Origin: Parvimonas sp. oral taxon 110 str. F0139
GTDB taxonomy: Bacteria; Bacillota; Clostridia; Tissierellales; Peptoniphilaceae
Direction of reading: 5' to 3'
Assembly (NCBI RefSeq): GCF_000214475.1
Contig: NZ_AFII01000001.1
Location: forward strand, 62,001-126,000
DNA length: 64,000 bases
How positions within the stretch are numbered: position 1 is the first letter of the stretch; each line of letters starts with the position of its first letter. The translations under genes were made by a program, and so were the position numbers. This document shows positions 1 to 7,416 of this stretch, one piece after another. The notes under the pieces are model-generated. The model was not told the origin of the DNA, searched no databases, and saw only the letters and a program-made list of their open reading frames with translations.

Positions 1-1298
1 CAGTAAATTATCTAGGAAGACTAATATCAAAAAATAAGAATTTAACTAATAAAATTTTTCCGCTATATATTGCAGGAGATGATATATTTTTTGCTGTAAA
101 AATAGAGTCAGTTTTAGATTCAATTTTGATTTTAAGAAATCTTATAGATGATATTAATGATGAAATTAATAAAAAAATTAATAGTTTGAGTAACGATAAA
201 AGTAGCAAATTGACTAAACTTGTAATATCTGTTGGTGTAGAATTTACAAATAATCATCAACCAATAAGATATTATAGAGAAATAGTTGAAAGAGAATTGC
301 ATAATGCTAAAAAATTTACCAAAGAAAAAATTCAAAAGAAATAAAAGCTATACTTGGAACATCAATTGCAGGAAATCTATTTTACAGTTATGATAGGAAA
401 GGAATAAGAGAAGATGATTGTTTTTCTAAATTTAAAACGGAAATTTTAGAATTAATACAATTAAAAAATGAAAATATCTATACAAATACATTCCTACATA
501 ATTTTTTATATGCTTTAGAAAATATTGATATTTCTAATAAAAATAATGAAGATAATATTAAAAAATTCGTAAACACTTTTTTATATTTTCTGTGCCCCGA
601 TATAAGGAATGTGGAATCAAAAATTATACCTAAGGAATTATATTTAAAGAATTATTTTATGAAGATGTTTATGAAAAATAAAAAGAAAATGAAGATGAAA
701 ATCAAATAGTATATGATAAAAGTAATTTTAAAAATGTAATTTCAAAATTAAAATTGATTTTATTATTAACTGATGAAAAATACATCTCTAATATTAGATT
801 AAGTCAGTTTAGGTATATAGTATTTGAAAAGAATGATGAAACAAGAGACTTTTTGAATTCTAATATGTTTATAAAGCCTCTAAAATATATTTGCAATTCT
901 GGAGATTCTATAGAAAAATGTTTTATATTAAATACTACTGATAAAGGTTTTAATACATTTAAGAAAGTTCCATTTCATTTATCTATGCTTTTTAAGGCTA
1001 AGAATTTAATAGAAATTGGAAAAAAAGAAAAAGTTAAAACATTATTTGCAAATTATTCTGAATTAATAGAAACAAAAGAAAAAGAGGATGAAAAAGATAA
1101 TAATATACAAAAAGAAGAACATTTTATAAACTATAGATTGAAATTTAATAAAGATAAATTTAATAGAGAGTTTGATAATATTAATGGAACAGAATGGTTA
1201 GATAGAATAATATTATTTTATAAATATGACCAACAAAGAATACTATATAGGATAATTTCAGGACAAAATGAAAAAAATAAAGAAAAAATGATAACTAA
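1..1298 (+). CDS. cas10: Cas10/Csm1, C-terminal part (5' truncated by window, interrupted frame)
   Basis: This is the large subunit of a type III CRISPR effector complex; its Palm domain makes cyclic oligoadenylate on target RNA binding. The frame is open from base 3. The Palm metal motif reads AGDD (about bases 75-86) instead of the usual GGDD. It is followed by helices resembling the Cas10 C-terminal bundle (YFLCPDIRN near 590). Three one-base deficits in A-rich runs (near 338, 685 and 1275) must be corrected to keep the frame open; it then ends at a TAA at 1296-1298, 16 bases before csm3. After correction about 400 residues follow AGDD, roughly twice what Csm1 proteins carry, so the distal part may be an extension or a second gene. 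The HD domain and N-terminus lie outside the window. Its position before csm3-csm5 supports the call. Confidence 0.75.
754..1298 (+). CDS. Unassigned segment at the csm2 position
   Basis: About 180 codons between the recognisable Cas10 C-terminus and csm3, the place normally held by csm2. I do not recognise the sequence. It is lysine- and glutamate-rich in the middle (around 1070-1125) and ends with an aromatic stretch (WLDRIILFYKYDQQRIL). It has no good ATG with a ribosome binding site of its own; only TTG at 754 and internal ATGs are available. It may therefore be the C-terminal extension of Cas10, or a divergent small subunit whose start is hidden by the frameshifts. The frame runs straight into csm3 unless a missing A near 1275 is restored. 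Confidence 0.4.
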
Positions 1299-1314
1299 AG
1301 TGAGGAAAATAATT

Positions 1315-1993
1315 ATGAAAATTAAATATACTGTAACAACTAAATCTAATTGTTTAATAGGTAATCAAACAAGTGCATTTTCAATAGGAGGAGTAGATCA
1401 ATGCACAACTCTTGACGAAAATGGAAAACCAATAATTCATGGCTCTGCAATGAAAGGAGCTTTGCGAAATATCTTTAGAAAAGAGTGTATAAAAAATGAT
1501 ATCATAGAGAAGTTTATTGAAGATTTTTTAAAAAAGAAAAAGATAAATATTCCAAATTATTAAAACAAATGGATGAAAAATCTTCAAAAAATATAGAATC
1601 TATAAAAAAGATAATTACTAAAATTTCAAATTTGTTAAATGAAGTTAAAGCCGAATATATTTTTGGAATTGAAGGATTAAATGATACTCCTCGTCTGTTT
1701 TTTTCTGACTTAAGAGTTATTGATTTAGAAACAGAAGATTATTTTTTAATAGATACCAAAACATCTATTGAAGAGATTAATGGAGAACTCATATCTAATC
1801 CAAGAACATATAAAGTTGTAAAGCCTGGCATAAAATTTGAAGGAAATATTATTCTTAAAATAGATTCTGATGATGAAAAAATAAAAAAGAAATAAAGGCT
1901 CAATTGGAAAAATTTAATGAAGAATACTATCGAATAGGAAATTCTAAATCAAGAGGATATGGTATAATTGCAGTTGAGATAGAAAATGACTAA
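1315..1993 (+). CDS. csm3: Csm3, Cas7-family backbone RNase subunit (interrupted frame)
   Basis: Csm3 forms the crRNA-binding filament of the type III-A complex and cuts target RNA with an aspartate in the thumb loop. The ATG at 1315 follows a GTGAGGA ribosome binding site. Visible signatures are IGGVDQ (carrying the conserved catalytic Asp), the RAMP glycine-rich segment HGSAMKGALR, a NPRTYKVVKPG segment, and the C-terminal GNSKSRGYG loop. The frame is broken twice, near 1535 and 1888, each time by one missing A in a lysine-codon run. Restoring both gives 226 residues, normal for Csm3. The distance to csm4 is 11 bases. Confidence 0.82.
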
Positions 1994-2004
1994 AGGAGCA
2001 AAAA

Positions 2005-2994
2005 ATGTATATTTTTGAATTTAAACTAAAAAGAAAAGGTGAGATTACTTTATTACCGGATTCACAAAAACTATTTGGATTTTTAATGGGGAAATTAAAA
2101 GAGTCTTATTCAGATGAAAAAATAGGAGAGTTTGTAGAATCTGTAGAAAGAAAAGAAAGTATATGTATGATATCAAATCTATTTCCAACAGATTATAGAC
2201 CTATGCCAAAATCTTATATTTTAGATATTTTAGATAAGTTAAATATTGGTATTAATGATAAAAAGTTGTATGAAAAAATTAAGAATATAGAGTTTATAAA
2301 AAGAGAAGATTTAAAAAAATTAATAAACTTAACCAAAAATACTACTACAAATATCAACAACATAAATTTAGATAATTATAATTATATAAAAAAGGAAGAT
2401 ACCTTTATTCAAAAATTTAAAATAGAAAGTCAAGTTAAAGAACTTTCAGGATTTCCTAATATTGCATATTCTATCCCAATTGTAAAATATAAAGATAATG
2501 TTGGAAATATTATATCAGATTATAGTTTTCTTATAAAACTTGAAAAAGGAAATATTTTGTTTGATTATTTGAATAACAGAGATAATTTATTAAATATAGA
2601 TTGTCATTTAGGTCATAAGGCTAGTTATGGATATAATACTTATGCTATTAAAGATATAGAATTTAGTAAGCAAAAGAAAGATAAAAAGCAAAAAGATATC
2701 TTAAAATATCCTAAAAACGAAAAATTTTTAAATTTAGGAATGTTACTTCCTAATCTTGATAAAATTAATATTGAAAAATCATACTTCGAATTATTTACAT
2801 CTCATCGTAAACCATTTGAATTATCAGATGGAGTTAATACATTTATTTCATTTTTAAATGCAGGAAGTGTATTGAGTCTTAAGGAAAAATCAGAATATAC
2901 TTGTATGAGCAAGTGTATTCTTAATGAATATAATTTGATGTATGATAAAGCAATCGTATTTGGAAATTCATATTTAGAAACATTGGAGGTATAA
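2005..2994 (+). CDS. csm4: Csm4-like RAMP subunit of the type III-A complex
   Basis: Csm4 (Cas5 group) caps the 5' end of the crRNA and contacts Cas10. The gene is intact at 329 residues and starts at an ATG after GGAGCA. Near the N-terminus it has the RAMP pattern of an initial beta strand followed by LLPDSQKLFGFLMGKL, where Csm4 proteins have their ...DTLFGAL... segment. A later glycine-poor GHKASYGYNTY stretch matches the terminal RAMP loop. The assignment rests on gene order (after csm3, before a Csm5-like gene), length and this pattern. The sequence is divergent, so the subtype label is less certain than RAMP membership. Confidence 0.68.
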   Translation: MYIFEFKLKRKGEITLLPDSQKLFGFLMGKLKESYSDEKIGEFVESVERKESICMISNLFPTDYRPMPKSYILDILDKLNIGINDKKLYEKIKNIEFIKREDLKKLINLTKNTTTNINNINLDNYNYIKKEDTFIQKFKIESQVKELSGFPNIAYSIPIVKYKDNVGNIISDYSFLIKLEKGNILFDYLNNRDNLLNIDCHLGHKASYGYNTYAIKDIEFSKQKKDKKQKDILKYPKNEKFLNLGMLLPNLDKINIEKSYFELFTSHRKPFELSDGVNTFISFLNAGSVLSLKEKSEYTCMSKCILNEYNLMYDKAIVFGNSYLETLEV

Positions 2995-2995
2995 T

Positions 2996-3814
2996 ATGAA
3001 AAAAATAGATTTAAAACTTACCACTATATCAAAAGTAATATTATCTCCTAGAGATTCTGGAGCTTTATATAAAGATATAGATTATTCATTTCTAAATTAT
3101 AATCATGGAAAAGAAATTTCAAAAGAAGTTAATATGATATATCCTTTTTATAGCTATACAAATAGAGCTTTATTAATGGAAAATAATATTGAAAATATTA
3201 AATATTATATTCCAGCCTCATCTTTAAAAGGAGCTATTTTAAGCTGTATAAAAGAAGATGATATAAAAAGAATACTTTTATTTAATGATATAAATATTAA
3301 TCCAACAGATATATCATTAGAAAATTTATTTAAATATCAATATTTAGATTCTGAAACTGCTAAAATTAAATTTGAAAAATTTTTCGAAAATGTAGGAATT
3401 GAAACTTTACAAAATGGTAAATCTTATGATTTTTATATTAATGTAAACGAAGATATAGATTTTGATGATATTTTAAAAGACTTAAAATATAAAACAAAAG
3501 AAAAATTAAATAATTATATGAGTAAGTTAGAAATAGTAATAAAAAATATTACTGATAATAAGACTAATGTAAATTATGAATTTAATTTGGAAATATCTAA
3601 AGAATTAAAGAAGATTATAGATAATATAAATTCTGAATTAAACAATATAAATGATGATGAATACATTTTATTTTTAGGAGGCTTTAAAGGGAAAATAAAT
3701 TCTCTTAATGGTGAAATAAATATTGATGATATTAAAAGTGGATTTTATTTATCTGATATCGGAGACAAAAAATATCTTCCATATGGACTTGTAAAACTAA
3801 AAATTGGAAACTGA
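2996..3814 (+). CDS. csm5: Csm5-like RAMP subunit of the type III-A complex
   Basis: Csm5 sits at the 3' end of the crRNA filament and helps crRNA maturation. The 272-residue protein carries YYIPASSLKGAI near residue 74, which is the RAMP motif seen in Csm5 as IPGSSLKGA, and it ends with a short FYLSDIG...LPYGLVKLKI strand region. It is shorter than typical Csm5 proteins of about 340-390 residues. The ATG lies one base after the csm4 stop codon, so the two are translationally coupled. No cas6, csm6 or other cOA-activated nuclease follows before the array; those would have to lie upstream of the window or elsewhere. Confidence 0.66.
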   Translation: MKKIDLKLTTISKVILSPRDSGALYKDIDYSFLNYNHGKEISKEVNMIYPFYSYTNRALLMENNIENIKYYIPASSLKGAILSCIKEDDIKRILLFNDININPTDISLENLFKYQYLDSETAKIKFEKFFENVGIETLQNGKSYDFYINVNEDIDFDDILKDLKYKTKEKLNNYMSKLEIVIKNITDNKTNVNYEFNLEISKELKKIIDNINSELNNINDDEYILFLGGFKGKINSLNGEINIDDIKSGFYLSDIGDKKYLPYGLVKLKIGN

Positions 3815-4027
3815 AAATATTTATAAAAAATAGTAAAATTATTAAAAAAGGTGATTTGTCAACCTTCAGTATGTAAAATTTACTGGAGGTTCGACAGATT
3901 AAAAAATGTTAAAATTTCAAACAATTCTGTTTCAATTAAAAAAATTAGTGGAAAATTTCAAAAAAAATTTATATATAGACAGAAGACTTATTAATGGTAG
4001 TATTTTCAATCTGTATAGAACTACCTG
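3815..4027 (+). promoter_or_regulatory. CRISPR leader with imperfect hairpin
   Basis: AT-rich, gene-free stretch between csm5 and the first repeat. It holds an imperfect inverted repeat: 3857-3871 (TGTCAACCTTCAGTA) against 3881-3896 (TACTGGAGGTTCGACA), with a 9-base loop containing TGTAAAA. There is no T-run after it, so it is not a simple terminator. The leader assignment follows from array orientation: degenerate repeats are at the far end, and the repeat reads in the same direction as the cas genes. Confidence 0.55.
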
Positions 4028-5363
4028 TTTAAATAGAAACATACTGTAATGTAAATGTAAAAGTTACAGTAAATAAAGACGGAACTGTTAGGAGTTTAAA
4101 TAGAGACATACTGTAATGTAAATAATGACAAATTTTTGTAAAATTCAGAAGTTATTAAGTTTAAATAGAGACATACTGTAATGTAAATAACTAGGATTGT
4201 TCGGGTTATCGTTGTTCTTTGTGTTTAAATAGAAACATACTGTAATGTAAATTTGAATGTTATTATCAATTTCATAATTTATGCGTTGTTTAAATAGAAA
4301 CATACTGTAATGTAAATTCTGATACTGTTGTATTAATATCAACTGGTAATCCGTTTAAATAGAAACATACTGTAATGTAAATGTATGTTTTTCATATACT
4401 CTAAAACTTTCCATAGTGTTTAAATAGAAACATACTGTAATGTAAATCACTAACACTAGGACACGTCGTTTATTCGACAAATGTTTAAATAGAAACATAC
4501 TGTAATGTAAATGTAACTGTGCTTTCTAGTCCGTGTTTTGTTTCGCCGTTTAAATAGAAACATACTGTAATGTAAATTTAAATCTTTGTAGTAGTTATAC
4601 TCATCATTTAACGTTTAAATAGAAACATACTGTAATGTAAATATGCTATGCTTGTAAAACACTTCAAAACTTTTCAAATGTTTAAATAGAAATATACTGT
4701 AATGTAAATTATCTTTTGCCAAGTAGTTCTGCAGCTTTTATTCTGTTTAAATAGAAACATACTGTAATGTAAATGAGTATTCAAAGTTATGAATAATAAA
4801 TGTGATGTCAACGTTTAAATAGAAACATACTGTAATGTAAATATTGACTTTCGAATTTTATTCTGTTGTGATATATGGTTTAAATAGAAACATACTGTAA
4901 TGTAAATACTTTTTGCTCTAATGCCTCTTCTAAATCTGTTATAGTTTAAATAGGAACATACTGTAATGTAAATGGGAATTTTTGTAGTAAATCCATTAGT
5001 TTGCTTGGTTTAAATAGAAACATACTGTAATATAAATAGAGTTGATGCTAATTTATAACCTAATCCAGTTGTGTTTAAATAGAAACATACTGTAATGTAA
5101 ATTAAAAAACACCATTATAGTTTTTTTTCTTCAGTGTTTAAATAGAAACATACTGTAATGTAAATGTTAATTTAGACTTAAATAAAGAAAGAACATTATT
5201 GCGTTTAAATAGAAACATATTGTAATGTAAAGTATTTAGCTAATGATTGAATTGCTACTCCTGCAAAGGTTTAAATAGAAACATACTGTAATGTAAATAA
5301 ATTATAAGTCTGAAGAACAAGTTCTACGGAAAAGTTTAAATAGTAACATACTGTATATATATA
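4028..5363 (+). CRISPR. CRISPR array, 21 repeats of 30 bp and 20 spacers
   Basis: The repeat begins GTTTAAATAGAAACATAC and ends TGTAATGTAAAT, and spacers are about 33-37 bp. Repeat starts: 4028, 4094, 4159, 4223, 4288, 4353, 4418, 4483, 4548, 4613, 4680, 4745, 4813, 4878, 4944, 5008, 5073, 5136, 5203, 5269 and 5334. The repeats at 4094 and 4159 share one A-to-G change. Single variants occur at 4680, 4944, 5008 and 5203. The last copy (5334) is clearly degenerate, marking the trailer end. The 3' handle ATGTAAAT resembles that of clostridial type I-B repeats, which supports transcription on the plus strand. All spacers look unique. Confidence 0.97.
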
Positions 5364-5417
5364 AATTAGATATTTAAAATAACTGTTATACTTATCTAAA
5401 ATATGAATACATTTCAT

Positions 5418-5446
5418 TTGCAAAATTTTATACAAATCGTTATAAT
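5418..5446 (+). promoter_or_regulatory. Sigma-A promoter for the HAD hydrolase gene
   Basis: TTGCAA at 5418-5423 and TATAAT at 5441-5446 with a 17-bp spacer, about 90 bases before the start codon. It lies just after the end of the CRISPR array. Confidence 0.6.
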
Positions 5447-5535
5447 ATATGTATTACTTAAAAGATTTTAAGTTTTAAATTAATGTTATTTTTTACATAA
5501 ATTTTGGTGTAATTAGTAATATTTAAGGAGGAAAA

Positions 5536-6237
5536 ATGAAAGCTATATTATTTGATTTGGATGGAACTTTGCTTCCTTTGGATGAGAAATTATTTGTTGA
5601 TATTTATTTTACAGAATTGTCAAAAGTATTTTCTGCTTATAATATTGAAAGTAAGAAACTTGTTGAAACAATCTGGACTGCAACAGGAGATATGATTAAG
5701 AATGATGGAAAGAAGACTAATGAAGAAGTTTTTTGGGATAGGTTTGAAAGTGTCATAGATGCAGACGTATCAAATGTTAAGGGATTGTTAGCGGATTTTT
5801 ATGCTAATGAATTTTTTAATAAGGTTAAGAGGTCTTCAACTGAAAATAGTTTGGCAAAGGTTGCTGTCGAACTTGCAAAGAAGAATGGGAGAAAGGTGAT
5901 TCTTGCTACTAACCCAGTCTTTCCTGAAGATGCTTTAGTTAGATTGAAATGGACAGGACTTGATGTTGATGACTTTGATTATGTTACTCATTATAGTAAT
6001 AGTTCTTTTTCAAAGCCAAACCCAAAGTATTATTTAGATTTATGTGAAAAATTTGATGTTGAGCCAAAGGATTGTTTAATGATTGGAAATGATGAAAGAG
6101 AAGATATTTTTGCTGCTAGTTCCATCGGAATGAATTGTTATTTGGTAACTGATTATTTAAATACTGCTCCTGATTGCGAAATAAATTGTGAAAAAGGAAG
6201 TTTTGAAGACTTAATTGAAAAATTAAAAACTTTATAA
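5536..6237 (+). CDS. HAD-family hydrolase (phosphatase-like)
   Basis: Haloacid dehalogenase-superfamily protein of 233 residues, probably a cytosolic phosphatase; substrate unknown. All four HAD motifs are visible: motif I DLDGT with nucleophile Asp7 and Asp9, motif II Thr125 in LATNP, motif III Lys160 in SKPNPKYY, and motif IV GNDEREDI with Asp186 and Asp190. The helical cap lies between motifs I and II (roughly residues 16-105), a class C1 layout. The ATG follows AAGGAGGA. It is monocistronic, with its own promoter and a terminator at 6256. Confidence 0.9.
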   Translation: MKAILFDLDGTLLPLDEKLFVDIYFTELSKVFSAYNIESKKLVETIWTATGDMIKNDGKKTNEEVFWDRFESVIDADVSNVKGLLADFYANEFFNKVKRSSTENSLAKVAVELAKKNGRKVILATNPVFPEDALVRLKWTGLDVDDFDYVTHYSNSSFSKPNPKYYLDLCEKFDVEPKDCLMIGNDEREDIFAASSIGMNCYLVTDYLNTAPDCEINCEKGSFEDLIEKLKTL

Positions 6238-6255
6238 TTGAGATAGGTATAAATT

Positions 6256-6291
6256 AAAAAGACAACAATTTGTTTGAATTGTTGTCTTTTT
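6256..6291 (+). terminator. Rho-independent terminator after the HAD hydrolase gene
   Basis: Inverted repeat AAAAAGACAACAATT / AATTGTTGTCTTTTT with a 6-base loop and a U-rich tail. It is nearly symmetrical and so could work in both directions. Confidence 0.85.
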
Positions 6292-6345
6292 GTTGTTTTT
6301 AATTAAAATTTTCAAAATTCAATCATATGGGGCTTTAGGAGATCT

Positions 6346-6523
6346 CTCGACTTCGCTCGAGATGACGTGTTGGGGAAGATATTCTTTGAATAGTAAAAAG
6401 ACGTGAATTATTTCACTATTACACAATTATTCTCTCAAAATTACTATTGTTTACAAGTAAACAAAGTTAGAGCTAGATTAACTTCGTTTCACTTTACTCA
6501 ACTACGTTCAAGATGACGTGTTG
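6346..6523. repeat. Two diverged copies of a 27-bp intergenic repeat
   Basis: Copy 1 at 6346-6372 and copy 2 at 6497-6523 match at 23 of 27 positions and share the core AAGATGACGTGTTG or GAGATGACGTGTTG. Copy 1 can form a CTCGA/TCGAG hairpin. Between them are a GTGAA/TTCAC hairpin and a perfect palindrome at 6447-6464. The 256-bp gap between the converging 3' ends of the HAD gene and trmB holds no gene. Confidence 0.55.
6447..6464. promoter_or_regulatory. Palindrome resembling a Rex operator, not next to a promoter
   Basis: TTGTTTAC-AA-GTAAACAA, a perfect 8-bp inverted repeat of 18 bp total. It differs from the Rex consensus TTGTTAANNNNTTAACAA at two symmetrical positions. It lies between two gene 3' ends, so a regulatory role is doubtful. 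Confidence 0.3.
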
Positions 6524-6547
6524 AGAGACGTTCGGAAGACAAAGCTC

Positions 6548-7183
6548 TTATTTCTTCTTGGCTATTAAGAATTTTATTTTTATTCCTAATGATTTGAATT
6601 TATTTTCGTATTCTGTTTCTATGTTTTTTGGATATTCAAAGTTCGCTAAGTCATATGTAATTAGTATTACTTCAAATCCGTTTTCATTAAAGTATTCCAA
6701 ACTTGCTTCGAATAAATCATCATCATCAGTTTTGAAATGTATTTCTCCCTCTTCTACAAGTAATTTATTGTATTTTGCTAAAAAATTAGGATGAGTAAGT
6801 CTTCTTTTATGATGTCTTTTCTTTGGCCAAGGATTACAGAAATTTATGTAAATTCTAGATATAGAGTTTTCGTTAAATATCTCATCTATTTTTTCTATAT
6901 TTGTAGGAATTGCTCGAACATTTAACAATTCTAAATCCCTAATTTTTCTTGTTGCATATACAATTGCATTTGTGTCCAAGTCCAATATACAGTAATTAAT
7001 GTCCTTGTTAATATCAGCAATTTCGCTTATAAATTTTCCTTTTCCACAACCAAGTTCAAGATTTATAGGATTGTTATTTTTAAATTCTTCGTTCCATTTT
7101 CCTTTTAAGTTTTCTGCATTGAATATTACTTGAGCATTTTCTTTCATTTCAGGAACTGCCCACCATTTTTTTCTAAGTCTCAT
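6548..7183 (-). CDS. trmB: tRNA (guanine-N7-)-methyltransferase TrmB
   Basis: Methylates G46 of tRNA using S-adenosylmethionine. The 211-residue length is typical. The SAM-binding motif I is ELGCGKGKF (about residues 43-51). The family-specific block NFCNPWPKKRHHKRRL spans about 114-129, TDDDDLFE is at 152-159, and the C-terminal ETEYENKF motif is at 189-196. It is encoded alone on the minus strand, converging on the HAD gene and diverging from nrdA. The ATG is preceded by AAAAGGAAAA. Confidence 0.95.
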   Translation of the reverse strand: MRLRKKWWAVPEMKENAQVIFNAENLKGKWNEEFKNNNPINLELGCGKGKFISEIADINKDINYCILDLDTNAIVYATRKIRDLELLNVRAIPTNIEKIDEIFNENSISRIYINFCNPWPKKRHHKRRLTHPNFLAKYNKLLVEEGEIHFKTDDDDLFEASLEYFNENGFEVILITYDLANFEYPKNIETEYENKFKSLGIKIKFLIAKKK

Positions 7184-7275
7184 AATTTTCCTTTTATAAA
7201 AATTTTTTATCGTTACAAATATTATATCATATTTTTCTATTTTATATATATTTTATAAAAAAATTAAAAATTTTT

Positions 7276-7348
7276 TACTACTAATAGTAATATTTTTATA
7301 TCCACCAAAATATTTTTAAAAATACTACAAAACATACTATATATAGTA
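7276..7348. promoter_or_regulatory. Two NrdR-box-like palindromes upstream of nrdA
   Basis: TACTATATATAGTA at 7335-7348 is a perfect 14-bp palindrome close to the NrdR box consensus (ACACTATATATAGTGT). A weaker copy, TACTACTAATAGTA, lies at 7276-7289, 59 bp upstream. Paired boxes before a ribonucleotide reductase operon are the expected NrdR arrangement, although the usual spacing is about 30 bp. Confidence 0.6.
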
Positions 7349-7359
7349 AAAAATAAAAC

Positions 7360-7389
7360 TTGATTTCTATATATATTTTGTTTTATAAT
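7360..7389 (+). promoter_or_regulatory. Putative nrdAB promoter
   Basis: TTGATT at 7360-7365 and TATAAT at 7384-7389 with an 18-bp spacer, directly downstream of the NrdR-like palindrome and 27 bases before the chosen TTG start. Confidence 0.5.
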
Positions 7390-7416
7390 GGGTATAAATT
7401 TGCGGAGGTGATTTTA

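Noticed and set aside
4145..4342. Minus-strand ORF inside the CRISPR array
   Set aside because: It is a translation of repeats and spacers; its repeated peptide pattern follows the repeat period.
6558..6794. Plus-strand ORF opposite trmB
   Set aside because: It lies entirely within the well-conserved trmB gene on the other strand.
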